A stretch of 64,000 nt of DNA from Viridibacterium curvum (GCF_039544165.1 NZ_BAABLD010000008.1:620001-684000); one strand, 5' to 3'; numbered from the stretch's first letter, positions 41,839-50,576 are shown. Numbers and translations are program-made. Notes: a model not told the origin generated them from the sequence alone.

Positions 41839-42633
41839 TCACGCCGCCTTCGCACGCGCAGCCTTGAATTGCTGGAAGCGGCTGGCGAGCTGTTCCGATG
41901 CACGGGCGAGCAGCGCGATATCGGCGCCCACGGCAGTGAAGCAGCAGCCCCATTCGATGTACTGCCGCGCCTGCGCTTCGTCGCCGGTGAGGATGCCGGC
42001 CGGCTTGCCAGCTGCGTTGATGCGCGTGATGGCGTCACGAATGGCGCGCTGCACATCAGGGTGGCCGGGGTTGCCGATCTGGCCCATCGCAGCGGAGAGA
42101 TCACCGGGGCCAATGAAGATGCCGTCGACGCCGTCCACTGCCGCAATCGCTTCGATCTGCGCCAGCGCCTCACTGGTCTCGACCTGCACGATCACGCACA
42201 GCTCGTCCTGCGCGCGGCCGTGGTAGTCCTTGATGCGACCGAAGCGCGACGCACGCGACAGGCCGGTGAAGCCGCGCAGGCCACCCTCGGCGGGGTAACG
42301 CGTGGCCGCGACAGCCTCCGCCGCTTCATCAGCGTTCTGCACATAGGGCACAAGAATGGTCTGCACGCCGATGTCGAGCACGCGCTTGATGAGCACCTTG
42401 TCGTTCCACGCAAGGCGCACCACGGGATGCGAGCCGCCTTCGACAAGCGCCTGCAGTTGCTGGTGCAGCAGGAAGGTCTCGTTGGGTGAGTGCTCGGCGT
42501 CGAGCACGATCCAGTCGAAACCGGCGCCACCGATGACCTCGGTGCTGACGTGGTTCGACAGATGCGACCACAGGCCGATCTGCAGCGCGCGCTGCTGGAT
42601 GGCCCGCTTGAAGGGATTCAGGATCATTTCCAT
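41839..42633 (-). CDS. garL: 5-keto-4-deoxy-D-glucarate aldolase (HpcH/HpaI family)
   Basis: 264-aa class II aldolase cleaving 5-keto-4-deoxy-D-glucarate (or related 2-keto-3-deoxy acids) to pyruvate and tartronate semialdehyde. Motifs: GLWSHLSNHVSTEVIGGAGF, DWIVLDAEHSPNE, a VRLAWND metal/Arg site, QTILVPYVQNADEA, and DGIFIGPGDLSAAMG. AGGAG lies 6 nt before the ATG. Its neighbours GarR and glycerate kinase process one product, tartronate semialdehyde, supporting the assignment. Confidence 0.9.
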   Translation of the reverse strand: MEMILNPFKRAIQQRALQIGLWSHLSNHVSTEVIGGAGFDWIVLDAEHSPNETFLLHQQLQALVEGGSHPVVRLAWNDKVLIKRVLDIGVQTILVPYVQNADEAAEAVAATRYPAEGGLRGFTGLSRASRFGRIKDYHGRAQDELCVIVQVETSEALAQIEAIAAVDGVDGIFIGPGDLSAAMGQIGNPGHPDVQRAIRDAITRINAAGKPAGILTGDEAQARQYIEWGCCFTAVGADIALLARASEQLASRFQQFKAARAKAA

Positions 42634-42642
42634 GTGGACTCC

Positions 42643-43428
42643 TCAGGCGGCCATGGCTTGCGCCATCTCGCGGCTGTAGTGGCGGCTCGCTTCGACGAGC
42701 ATGCGGGTGTAGGGATGGCTGGGCGTGCTGCCGGTGAGGCTGGCGCTATCGATGGTGTCGACGATCTCGCCCAGCTGCATGACGGCCACGCGATCGCACA
42801 GATGCGCGACGACGCCGAGGTCGTGCGTGACCAGCAGGTAGGTCAGGCCGTCGCGCACACGCAGATCGGCGAGCAGGTTGAGGATTTCGGCCTGCACCGA
42901 CACGTCGAGTGCCGAGGTCGGCTCGTCGAGCAGCAGGATGCGCGGTTCGAGGATCAGCGCGCGCGCAATCGCCACACGCTGGCGCTGGCCACCGGAGAGC
43001 TGATGCGGATAGCGGTAGCGGAAGGCGCGCGGCAAGCCGACCTTGTCGAGAATGGCGTCGATGCGCGCGCTGCGGTCACCGATGCCGTGAATGGCGAGCG
43101 GTTCGCTGAGCGCGGTCTCGATGGTGTGACGCGGATGCAGCGAGCCATAGGGGTCCTGGAAGACCATCTGCAGCTTGCGGCAGCGCGCGCGGTCTAGCTT
43201 GCGACCGAGGGCCGCGCCGTCGACCGCGAGACTGCCTTGCCAGTGCGTGTACTGCCCGGCGAGGCAGCGCAGCACCGTGGTCTTGCCCGAGCCGGATTCG
43301 CCGACGAGGCCGAAAGATTCGCCTTCGGCGACGTGAAAGTTCACATCACGCAGCACGCGGTTAGCGTTCGAACCTTCGCCGAAGCTGAGGTCAAGGTGCT
43401 GCACGTCAATCATGGTTTTGTCGCTCAC
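42643..43428 (-). CDS. Peptide/nickel-type ABC transporter ATPase (DppF-like)
   Basis: 261-aa ATP-binding subunit. Walker A GESGSGKTTV, Q-loop LQMVFQDPYGSLHPRHT (diagnostic of the oligopeptide group), signature LSGGQRQRVAIARAL, Walker B RILLLDEPTSALD and H-loop THD. The GTG start at 43428 has AGGAG 7 nt upstream; a TTG 15 bp earlier is less likely. It completes the five-component import system running from 48257 to here. Substrate is probably an aldarate or related acid, inferred from the operon. Confidence 0.9.
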   Translation of the reverse strand: MSDKTMIDVQHLDLSFGEGSNANRVLRDVNFHVAEGESFGLVGESGSGKTTVLRCLAGQYTHWQGSLAVDGAALGRKLDRARCRKLQMVFQDPYGSLHPRHTIETALSEPLAIHGIGDRSARIDAILDKVGLPRAFRYRYPHQLSGGQRQRVAIARALILEPRILLLDEPTSALDVSVQAEILNLLADLRVRDGLTYLLVTHDLGVVAHLCDRVAVMQLGEIVDTIDSASLTGSTPSHPYTRMLVEASRHYSREMAQAMAA

Positions 43429-43439
43429 GTCTTTTCTCC

Positions 43440-44288
43440 TCAAGCGGCCAGCCAGGCGGGGTCACGTTGCAGCACGGGCAGTCGCTCGCGGCGCTGGTCC
43501 ACACTGGGCAGGGCGGCCAGCAGGCCACGCGTGTAGGGGTGCTGGGCTTTGTCCAGATCAGCCGCAGCAATCGATTCGACGACGCGGCCCGCGTACATGA
43601 CCAGCACGCGGTCACAGAAGCTGCGCACGAGGTTGAGGTCGTGGCTGATGAAGATGAGTCCGAGGCCGCGCTGGCTGACGAGATCGTCGAGCGTAGCCAG
43701 CACCTGCATGCGCACCGATACGTCGAGCGCCGAGGTCGGCTCGTCGGCGATCACCACTTCGGGCTCGGTGATGAGCATCATCGCAATCATGATGCGCTGG
43801 CCCATGCCGCCCGACACTTCGTGCGGATACATGGCGAACACCCGTTGCGGGTCACGGATGCGCACCGCTTCGAGCATTGCCAGCGCACGCTGCTCGGCTT
43901 CCTTGCGACTCACCTTGTGGTGTGCGAGGTAGGCCTCGGCGATCTGCTTGCCGACGCGCATGACCGGATTCAGCGAATACTTGGGGTCCTGCATGATCAT
44001 CGACATGCGGCGACCACGGATATCGCGCATGGCGTTCTCGCTGGCCGTCAGCAGATCGGTGTCGCCGAAGCGCAGCGTCTTTGCCTCGATGCGCGCACTG
44101 CGCGGATGCAGGCGCAGCAGGCTGCGGCCAACAGTGGATTTGCCGGAGCCGGACTCGCCGACGATGGCGAGCTTCTCGCGGCCCAGCGTGAAGGACACGC
44201 CGCGCACGGCATCGACGAGGCCTTCGCTGGTGGCGAAGCGCACGGTGAGGTCTTCGGCTTCGAGCAGGGGTTGTGTGGGTTGATTCAT
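43440..44288 (-). CDS. Peptide/nickel-type ABC transporter ATPase (DppD-like)
   Basis: 282-aa ATP-binding subunit. Walker A GESGSGKSTVGRSLL, Q-loop MIMQDPKYSLNPVMRVGKQ, signature VSGGMGQRIMIAMML (Gly-Met variant), Walker B EVVIADEPTSALD, H-loop ISHDLNLV, and a C-terminal HPYTRGLLAALP typical of oligopeptide ATPases. It ends 12 bp before the DppF-like start. A 226-bp gap, mostly filled by a repeat element, separates it from the upstream permease gene. Confidence 0.92.
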   Translation of the reverse strand: MNQPTQPLLEAEDLTVRFATSEGLVDAVRGVSFTLGREKLAIVGESGSGKSTVGRSLLRLHPRSARIEAKTLRFGDTDLLTASENAMRDIRGRRMSMIMQDPKYSLNPVMRVGKQIAEAYLAHHKVSRKEAEQRALAMLEAVRIRDPQRVFAMYPHEVSGGMGQRIMIAMMLITEPEVVIADEPTSALDVSVRMQVLATLDDLVSQRGLGLIFISHDLNLVRSFCDRVLVMYAGRVVESIAAADLDKAQHPYTRGLLAALPSVDQRRERLPVLQRDPAWLAA

Positions 44289-44327
44289 GATTCGAGCCTC
44301 TATGCGTGCAGGGCACTCAAAAACTTT

Positions 44328-44484
44328 CCGTCGTTCCCGCCAGCTTTACAGCCAGCGTTGCTGCGCATCGCTCCCCTCGCCCGCTTGCGGGAGAGGGGTT
44401 GGGGGAGAGGGCTTTGGCGGGAACCCAGTGGCTTTTGTTTCAACTGCAAACGTCGCTGGATTCCCGCCTTCGCGGGAATGACGG
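44328..44484. repeat. MITE-like intergenic repeat, copy 2
   Basis: About 157 bp bounded by CGTCGTTCCCGC and GCGGGAATGACG. It has the same internal order as the copy at 33124-33277: CCAGCTTTA, C-rich/G-rich palindrome, GGGGGAGAGGGCT, AAACGTCGCTGGATTCCCGC. It is inserted between the permease and ATPase genes of the ABC operon. Confidence 0.8.
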
Positions 44485-44514
44485 CACAGGAAAGCGCTGC
44501 GTTTCTCATGACGT

Positions 44515-45426
44515 TCACTCGCTGCGCGGATCAAGCAGATCACGCAGGCCGTCGCCGAAGAGATTGAAGGCAAGGCTCACCATCATGATGGCGGCACCGG
44601 GCATGGCGACCAGCCACCAGCACTCGAGCATGTAGCGGCGGCCGGCGGAGATCATGGCGCCCCACTCGGGCACCGGCGGTTGCGCGCCGAGACCGAGGAA
44701 GCCGAGGCCCGCGGCTGTGAGGATGATGCTGGCCATGTTCATGGTGAGGCGCACGACCACCGAGGACAGACACATCGGCACGATGTGGCGCACAAGGATG
44801 CGCAGCGCAGATGCGCCTTGCAGCTGCACGGCAACGATGTAGTCAGCGCGACGCAACGACAGCGTCTCGGCGCGTGCAAGACGCGCGATGGGTGGCCAGG
44901 CGGTGAGCGCGATGGCGATAATGGCGTGATCGAGCCCCGGCCCCAGTGCAGCGACGAAGGCAAGCGCCAGCACGAGGCCCGGGAAGGAGATGAAGATGTC
45001 GGTGATGCGCATGAACAGCGTGTCGATCCAGCCACCGAAGTAGCCGGAGACGACACCCACTGCGAGACCCACCGGGCCGACCACCACGGTTACCAGAGCG
45101 ATGATGTAGAGCGTGATGCGCGAACCGTAGACCAGGCGGCTGAAAATGTCGCGACCGTATTCGTCGGTGCCGAACCAGTGCGTCGCGTCGGGTGCCTTGA
45201 GGGTGTTGCTCAGATCCTGTGCGACGGGGTTATGGGTGGCAATCCACGGCGCGAATGCAGCGAGCAGCAACAGCCCGAGGATCACAGCAAGGCCGGCAAC
45301 AGCAAGCGGATTGCGGAACAGCTTGCGCAGGTTGCGCAGAACGTTCTCACGCAGCGCCTGCGTCGAGGACTGCGGCACGCCGGAGGAAGCGGAAGAGGTT
45401 GTGGCAGAGAGTGTCATGGTCGTCAT
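44515..45426 (-). CDS. Peptide/nickel-type ABC transporter permease (DppC-like)
   Basis: 303-aa permease with about six helices. N-terminal hydrophobic FRNPLAVAGLAVILGLLLLA, then APDATHWFGTDEYGRDIFSR, the diagnostic 'GTDxxGRD' motif of DppC/OppC. The EAA loop is around ALTAWPPIARLARAETLSLR. The start at 45426 lies 7 bp past the upstream permease stop; an earlier in-frame codon would overlap that gene. Confidence 0.92.
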   Translation of the reverse strand: MTTMTLSATTSSASSGVPQSSTQALRENVLRNLRKLFRNPLAVAGLAVILGLLLLAAFAPWIATHNPVAQDLSNTLKAPDATHWFGTDEYGRDIFSRLVYGSRITLYIIALVTVVVGPVGLAVGVVSGYFGGWIDTLFMRITDIFISFPGLVLALAFVAALGPGLDHAIIAIALTAWPPIARLARAETLSLRRADYIVAVQLQGASALRILVRHIVPMCLSSVVVRLTMNMASIILTAAGLGFLGLGAQPPVPEWGAMISAGRRYMLECWWLVAMPGAAIMMVSLAFNLFGDGLRDLLDPRSE

Positions 45427-45433
45427 GTCAGGC

Positions 45434-46480
45434 TCAACGGGTCCGGGGATCAAAGACCTGGTACAGCGCATCGGTCACCAGGTTGAGGGTTACGAAGATG
45501 ATGCCGATCAGCAGCACGCAGCCCATCACGGCGTTCATGTCACCGAGCAGCAGGCTGCTGGTGAGGTAGCTGCCGAAGCCCGGCCAGGCGAATACGGTCT
45601 CGATGAGCACTGCGCCTTCGAGCAGGCCGCCGTAGGCCAGCGCAACGATGGTGAGCAGCTGCACGAGGATGTTGCGGAATGCGTGGTTCCAGATCACCTC
45701 GCGCTCAGACAGCCCCTTCACACGGGCCGTGATGATGTATTCCTGCGACAGCTGGGTCAGCATGAAGCTGCGCGTCATGCGCGCGATGTAGGCCATGGAG
45801 TGCAGCCCGAGGATGCAGGCCGGCAAGGTGATGTACTTGATCGCGCTGGCGAACACTTCCCACTCGCCAGCAATGGCCGAATCGATAAGCAGCAGGCCGG
45901 TGCGCTTTTCGACGAGGCCATCGTAGGCGAGGTCGACACGCCCTGCGCCACCGGCCCAGCCCAGCCAGGCGTAGAAGATGATGAGGCCCATCATGCCGAA
46001 CCAGAACACCGGCACCGAGTAGCCGCACAGGCTGATGACGCGCACCACCTGGTCACCGGCGCGGCCGCGCCTGGTTGCCGCGAAGACACCCAGCGGCACG
46101 CCGACACAGGTACCGAACAGGATGGCCAGGGTGGCGAGCTCGATGGTGGCGGGGAACACGCGGGCAATATCGGCGGTAACGGAGTTGCCGGTCATCAGCG
46201 AGCGGCCGAGATCGCCATGCAGCAGGTCGCGCAGGTAGTAGCCGAATTGCACGTAGAGCGGACGGTCAAGGCCCAGCTGGTGATAGACCTGCTGATAGGT
46301 AGATTGGTCAGCGTCCGAACCCACGATGGACAGCACGGGGTCCAGCGGCATGACACGGCCGATGAAGAAGGTCAGCGCGAGCAGGCCCAGCAGGGTCACG
46401 CCGACGATGGCAAGGCGGTGGCCGAGGCCGGCCGCGCGCTGGGCGGAGAGGCCGGGCAGGCGCAGGGTGAGGGCAGTCAT
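45434..46480 (-). CDS. Peptide/nickel-type ABC transporter permease (DppB-like)
   Basis: 348-aa permease. N-terminal helix GHRLAIVGVTLLGLLALTFF, the PLDPVLSIVG segment, and the family motif LGLDRPLYVQFGYYLRDLLHGDLG. The EAA loop is around ARVKGLSEREVIWNHAFRN. The C-terminus is LNLVTDALYQVFDPRTR. At 348 aa it carries an insertion (DGLVEKRTGLLLIDSAI region) common in this subfamily. The start at 46480 opens MTALTLRL; the ribosome-binding site is weak. Confidence 0.92.
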   Translation of the reverse strand: MTALTLRLPGLSAQRAAGLGHRLAIVGVTLLGLLALTFFIGRVMPLDPVLSIVGSDADQSTYQQVYHQLGLDRPLYVQFGYYLRDLLHGDLGRSLMTGNSVTADIARVFPATIELATLAILFGTCVGVPLGVFAATRRGRAGDQVVRVISLCGYSVPVFWFGMMGLIIFYAWLGWAGGAGRVDLAYDGLVEKRTGLLLIDSAIAGEWEVFASAIKYITLPACILGLHSMAYIARMTRSFMLTQLSQEYIITARVKGLSEREVIWNHAFRNILVQLLTIVALAYGGLLEGAVLIETVFAWPGFGSYLTSSLLLGDMNAVMGCVLLIGIIFVTLNLVTDALYQVFDPRTR

Positions 46481-46532
46481 GATGTGTCCGGTGGCTTCAG
46501 AACAACTTTGATGGGTGATGGGCGGCGCCCTT

Positions 46533-46622
46533 AACCCCTCCCAACCTCCCCTTGTCAGGGGAGGCGTCAGTTCGGGCGGGAGCGATCGCCCTCCCCTGAC
46601 AAGGGGAGGGAGGGGTGGGGTT
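46533..46622. repeat. Inverted repeat between binding-protein and permease genes
   Basis: ACCCCTCCCAACCTCCCC...TGTCAGGGGAG on the left pairs with CTCCCCTGACA...GGGGAGGGAGGGGTGGGGT on the right, giving about 30-bp arms with a few mismatches. In ABC operons such hairpins often stabilise the upstream binding-protein message relative to downstream genes. Confidence 0.75.
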
Positions 46623-46655
46623 TGAATCACATGCGATGGATTACAGCTCAGGCGC

Positions 46656-48257
46656 TCATTGCTTGTAGACGTCACGCCAGTGCGTGGTCGCCGAGGGATG
46701 CGAGCGGTAGTTGCGGATGTCCTTCTGCAGCACCACGGTCTCCACCATCTGCGACACGGGCTGGATGGCACCAACCTGGCTGTCGTAAAGGCGCTGCACT
46801 TCCTGATACATCTCGGTCTGCTTCTTCACGTCCTTCTCGACTTCCGCCTTCTCGATCAGGGCGTTGATCTCGGGGCTGATGAACGAGGTACGCCAGCCCT
46901 GGAAGTTGGTCAGCTTGGCTTCATCGCGGTTGTCCGGGTTGTAGACCAGCGAGCGCAGGCTGCTGTGCGGGTGCGGTTCGGCGCCGCCGCCGCCACGGCC
47001 GACGATGATCTCGAAGTTGCGGTCGCGCATCGCGCCATACACCTGGTTGCCGGTGCCTGGCACCACGGCCGCTTCGATACCCCCCAGGGCAAGCGTGGCC
47101 TGCAGGTTGGTCGCAATGTTGATGAAGGGCGGGTCAGACAGCACGCGGATGGTGGTCTTGAAGCCGTTCGGGAAGCCGGCTTCGGCCAGCAACTTGCGTG
47201 CAGCAGGCACGTCGAACTTGTAGCCGGGCTCGGGTAGCGTGGCCGGCAGGCCCAGCTGCACGGGGCGCTGGTGGAAGATGCCGTAGTTGGGCATGACGGT
47301 GTCGTTGATGCCCTTGTAGTCGATGAGGTTGCGGATGGCGAGACGCACGCGCTTGTCAGCGAACTTCGGGTCTTTCATGCTCACCGCGACGTAGTAGACG
47401 TTGCCGCGCTTGACTGACTCGACGACCACCTTGGGGTTCTTCTTCATCGCTTCGACATCGGGCACCGACATCCCATTGGCGATGTCGATATCGCCACGCT
47501 CCAGCATCAGGCGCAGGGTCTGCGATTCCGTCATGTGACGCAGCAGGACGCGGCGCAGCTTGGGCGCACCGCGCCAGTAGCCATCGAAGCGCGTCATCGT
47601 CAGCACGTCTTTCTGGCGCCACTCGTTGAACACGAAGGGACCGGAGCCGGCTTCGTTGGTGGTGAGCCAGGTGCGGCCGAGGTCACCATCCTTCTCGTTC
47701 TGCATGACCTTCTTGCTGTCGAGCACGACGGCACTGACCGAAGTGCCCAGCGTGTAGATCACGAGATTGGGATCGGTTGGCTCGGGCAGGTCGATGACCA
47801 GGGTCTGTGCATCGGTGGCGCGGATCTTCTCTTCGACATTCTTCGGTGTGAAGCCGTAGGCCTTCCACACCGAAGCGAGCGCAAGATTGATCTTCACGAC
47901 ACGCTGCAAGGACCAGGCGGCATCCTGCGCCGTGAGCGGATTGCCGGAGTGGAATTTCACGCCCTTGCGGATCTTGAACGTGATGCTGGTGTTGTCCGGC
48001 GCGATGCTCCAGCTCTCGGCCAGCGCCGGCAACACCTTGTAGGTGTTGGCCGGGTCGAGCTCGACGAGCGAGTCGTACATGTTGGCGTTGATCTCGACCA
48101 CGTCGTTGCCGGTGGCGTTCGCCGGGTCCAGCGACAGCAGGTTGTTCATGCTCATGCCGATGATGAGCGCGTCCTTCGGTGTCGCGGCCTGCACAGCGGC
48201 AGACAACACCATCGACACCGCAAGCGCACAGGCGCTGACGAGCTGTGTGAGTTTCAT
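46656..48257 (-). CDS. Peptide/nickel-type ABC substrate-binding protein (DppA-like)
   Basis: 533-aa periplasmic protein of the SBP_bac_5 family. Signal peptide MKLTQLVSACALAVSMVLSA...VQA. Motifs: MNNLLSLDPANATGNDVVEI, MYDSLVELDPA, ALAESWSIAPDNTSITFKIR and KGVKFHSGNPLTAQDAAWSL (family signature). It belongs with the DppBCDF-like genes downstream and follows the dehydratase gene by 32 bp. The family binds peptides but also sugars, opines and acids; the aldarate context suggests an acidic sugar ligand. Specificity is inferred. Confidence 0.93.
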   Translation of the reverse strand: MKLTQLVSACALAVSMVLSAAVQAATPKDALIIGMSMNNLLSLDPANATGNDVVEINANMYDSLVELDPANTYKVLPALAESWSIAPDNTSITFKIRKGVKFHSGNPLTAQDAAWSLQRVVKINLALASVWKAYGFTPKNVEEKIRATDAQTLVIDLPEPTDPNLVIYTLGTSVSAVVLDSKKVMQNEKDGDLGRTWLTTNEAGSGPFVFNEWRQKDVLTMTRFDGYWRGAPKLRRVLLRHMTESQTLRLMLERGDIDIANGMSVPDVEAMKKNPKVVVESVKRGNVYYVAVSMKDPKFADKRVRLAIRNLIDYKGINDTVMPNYGIFHQRPVQLGLPATLPEPGYKFDVPAARKLLAEAGFPNGFKTTIRVLSDPPFINIATNLQATLALGGIEAAVVPGTGNQVYGAMRDRNFEIIVGRGGGGAEPHPHSSLRSLVYNPDNRDEAKLTNFQGWRTSFISPEINALIEKAEVEKDVKKQTEMYQEVQRLYDSQVGAIQPVSQMVETVVLQKDIRNYRSHPSATTHWRDVYKQ

Positions 48258-48289
48258 GACCAGTCTCCTTTTTCTGATTTCTTGATCGC

Positions 48290-49444
48290 TTAGTACGTCG
48301 CGACCGTATGTGCTGCGATGTAGTCAAAGTTGATGTCTTCGCCGAGACCCGGCTTCTGCGACAGATGCACGAAGCCCTCCTTGTCCATGGGGTCGGCAAG
48401 GCTGTTGAGGTAAGCGGGCACTTCGTCGTAATCGAGGAAGGGGTGCAACAAGCCGCGCTCGTACCACGCACAGTTCTTGATCGCCGCGCACACGGCCAGG
48501 TTGGCCGCGCCGTTGCCATGCACCTCGCAGTTCATGCCGAAGGCATCGGCCATGCCGGCAACCTTGAGCGTCGGCGTGATACCGCCCACGCCCGGCACAC
48601 CGGCACGCGTGATCGTCGCGGCGCCAGACTTGATCCACTCGGCGCGCGTGTGGTGCTTGCCGCCCATGTATTCCGGCCCGAGGATGGGGATGTCGAGCTG
48701 CTGCGTGAGCCACACATAGGACGACATGCTCTGCTCGTCCATCATTTCCTCGAACCAGGCGAAGTTGAGCTTTTCCAGTGCCCTGCCGATCTTCAGCGCG
48801 TCGGTGCGGCTGTACCAGTGGTAGCCGTCGAGCATGAGGTCGATGTTCGGGCCGACGGCTTCGCGCACGGCGGCGCAGCACTTGATGTCCATCGCTACAT
48901 TGGGTGCGAAGGCCACCGGCGGCATCCAGGTGTGCAGCTTGATGGCCTTGTAACCACGTGCGACGAGCTGCTCGGCGAAGGCGGCGTATTCCTCGGGCGT
49001 GGACAACCCACCCTTGAGTTCATCACCGCACATCGTGCTGCCGTACGCCGGCACCTTGTCGCGGTAGCCGCCGATAAGTTTGTAGACCGGCACACCCAGC
49101 TTGCGACCGGCCAGATCCCACAAGGCCTGATCGGCCACTGCCATCGCGCGGTCAGTCAGCTGACCGGCGCTGCCGCGCTGCCAGTGCGCGAGGTCTTGCC
49201 AGATCTGCTCGCGCATGAAGGGGTCGGCACCAACCATCACTTTGCGGAAGAAGGCGTCCATAACGTGCTGACGGATCACTTCGACCGGCCCGAATGCATG
49301 ACCCTGACTGCCGTCGTCACACGTGATGGTCAGCATCGCCATCTTTGCGTCCTTCTCCGGCCCCGGATGGGAATGCCCGGCGGCGTCGACCGAGCGCTTG
49401 CTCGGGTAGGTAAATACGGTGCCTGTCAGTCGTTCTATCTTCAT
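48290..49444 (-). CDS. Mandelate racemase/muconate lactonizing family sugar-acid dehydratase
   Basis: 384-aa enolase-superfamily enzyme, first gene of the operon. The capping domain (residues ~1-130) is followed by a TIM barrel. GYKAIKLHTW carries the second-strand base (K-x-H form), and the metal ligands are in LMLDGYHWYS (Asp), FEEMMDE (Glu) and PILGPEYMGG (Glu). The C-terminal His is in NCEVHGNGAAN. With GarL, GarR and glycerate kinase in the operon it probably dehydrates galactarate, glucarate or a related aldonate/aldarate. Substrate cannot be fixed from motifs alone. Confidence 0.88.
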   Translation of the reverse strand: MKIERLTGTVFTYPSKRSVDAAGHSHPGPEKDAKMAMLTITCDDGSQGHAFGPVEVIRQHVMDAFFRKVMVGADPFMREQIWQDLAHWQRGSAGQLTDRAMAVADQALWDLAGRKLGVPVYKLIGGYRDKVPAYGSTMCGDELKGGLSTPEEYAAFAEQLVARGYKAIKLHTWMPPVAFAPNVAMDIKCCAAVREAVGPNIDLMLDGYHWYSRTDALKIGRALEKLNFAWFEEMMDEQSMSSYVWLTQQLDIPILGPEYMGGKHHTRAEWIKSGAATITRAGVPGVGGITPTLKVAGMADAFGMNCEVHGNGAANLAVCAAIKNCAWYERGLLHPFLDYDEVPAYLNSLADPMDKEGFVHLSQKPGLGEDINFDYIAAHTVATY

Positions 49445-49472
49445 CGGTGAATGTCTCGTTGATTGCGGGATG

Positions 49473-49494
49473 ACTTGTCAGTCGTCATACAAGT
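49473..49494. promoter_or_regulatory. Putative GntR/FCD operator
   Basis: ACTTGT (49473-49478) and ACAAGT (49489-49494) form an inverted repeat with 10-bp spacing. The 10-mer TCATACAAGT in its right arm (49485-49494) recurs at 49660-49669 near the regulator's start. It sits immediately downstream of the -10 of the catabolic promoter, where a bound repressor would block transcription. Confidence 0.55.
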
Positions 49495-49497
49495 TGA

Positions 49498-49527
49498 ATC
49501 GTAGCGAGTCACGTGGAAATCTGTCAA
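49498..49527 (-). promoter_or_regulatory. Sigma-70 promoter of the aldarate operon
   Basis: On the minus strand a perfect -35 TTGACA (49522-49527) and -10 TACGAT (49498-49503) are separated by 18 bp. The predicted start of transcription falls in the ACTTGT/ACAAGT operator, about 50 bp upstream of the dehydratase ATG. Confidence 0.6.
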
Positions 49528-49535
49528 AGCCTGCG

Positions 49536-49549
49536 AACCCCTAGGGGTT
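49536..49549. promoter_or_regulatory. Perfect 14-bp palindrome in the divergent regulatory region
   Basis: AACCCCTAGGGGTT lies just upstream of the -35 of the catabolic promoter and about 90 bp from the regulator gene. It could bind a second regulator or an activator; no consensus is recognised. Confidence 0.4.
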
Positions 49550-49642
49550 AACCTGCATAAACGACGGATTTGTTGGCTATTTTTCGCTGCATCGCAACAT
49601 TCTGGCTCTGGCTGCTTGTTGTGTTATATGATGAGATCAACC

Positions 49643-50410
49643 ATGAAAACAGAAACTCATCATACAAGTGAACCGGGCTTGCGCAGCACGGCTCTGCCCG
49701 GCGCCCGGCGCGAAAAGCTCAGCGACCAGCTATCGCGTGCTCTGGCCGAGCGCATCGCCGGCGGTCGTTACGGCGTGGGTGATCGCCTGCCCAGCGAGCA
49801 GGAGCTGATTGAGGAATTCCAGGTCAGCCGCACCGTGGTACGCGAAGCCATCGCCAAGCTGCGCGCCAGCGGCCAGGTTGATACGCGGCAGGGGCGCGGC
49901 GCTTTCGTCGTGCAACAACGCGAAGCCAGCGGCTTCGAGATCGACGCCGGCAGCCTGTCGGTCGTACAGGAGATGGTCGCTGTACTCGAATTGCGCATCG
50001 CACTCGAAAGCGAAGCCGCCGTGCTCGCCGCCCAGCGCCGCACACCCGAACAGCTCGCCGCCATGCGCAGCGCGCTGGCCGAGATGACCGCCGCCATCGC
50101 ACGTGGCGAAGACGCGGTGCAGGCCGACATGGCCTTCCACCGCGCCATTGCGGAGGCAGCTGGCAACGCGCACTTTCTCAAGCTGTTCAACTACGTGGGC
50201 GAGCTACTGATTCCGCGCGCACGCCTGCAGTCGGTACGCCTCGACGCCGTGCCGATGGCCGACTACCTCGCACGCATCCAGCGCGAGCACGAGCAGATCT
50301 GCTACGCCATCGAAAAGCAGGATCCGGAAGCCGCGCGCGCCGCCCTGCGCATGCACCTGTCGGAGAGCAAGGCACGCCTGCAACGCAGCATCGCGCAGCT
50401 CAGCACCTGA
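49643..50410 (+). CDS. GntR-family (FadR/FCD subfamily) transcriptional regulator
   Basis: About 255 aa. The N-terminal winged helix-turn-helix is LSDQLSRALAERIAGGRYGV, GDRLPSEQELIEEF, QVSRTVVREAIAKLRASG, then VDTRQGRGAFV. The C-terminal FCD ligand domain has metal-binding residues in LELRIALESEAAVLAA, AFHRAIAEAAGN and ...EHEQICYAIEKQD. Earlier in-frame ATGs at 49628 and 49631 are possible; 49643 has a weak GAGA upstream. It is divergent from the aldarate operon and probably its repressor, released by an aldarate or pathway intermediate. Confidence 0.9.
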   Translation: MKTETHHTSEPGLRSTALPGARREKLSDQLSRALAERIAGGRYGVGDRLPSEQELIEEFQVSRTVVREAIAKLRASGQVDTRQGRGAFVVQQREASGFEIDAGSLSVVQEMVAVLELRIALESEAAVLAAQRRTPEQLAAMRSALAEMTAAIARGEDAVQADMAFHRAIAEAAGNAHFLKLFNYVGELLIPRARLQSVRLDAVPMADYLARIQREHEQICYAIEKQDPEAARAALRMHLSESKARLQRSIAQLST

Positions 50411-50438
50411 GCGCCACCTCGCAAAACCGCAGGTGCGA

Positions 50439-50576
50439 CTTCACTCCCCCTCCCCATGACTGCCTCCCCACAGGGCAGTAGGTGCGACTTCAGTCGCACT
50501 CCCCTGTTGCCCGCCCGGCAGACCGACTGAAGTCGGCCCTACGGAGTGACGGTGTCGGGAGGTCACAGTGCGCCCC
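50439..50576 (+). repeat. 138-bp direct repeat, copy A
   Basis: It differs from copy B (50627-50764) at about three positions. It contains the palindrome GTGCGACTTCAGTCGCAC and a GACTGAAGTCGGCCCTAC segment. The copies are offset by exactly 188 bp. They fill the gap between the GntR gene and the beta-helix gene. Confidence 0.88.
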
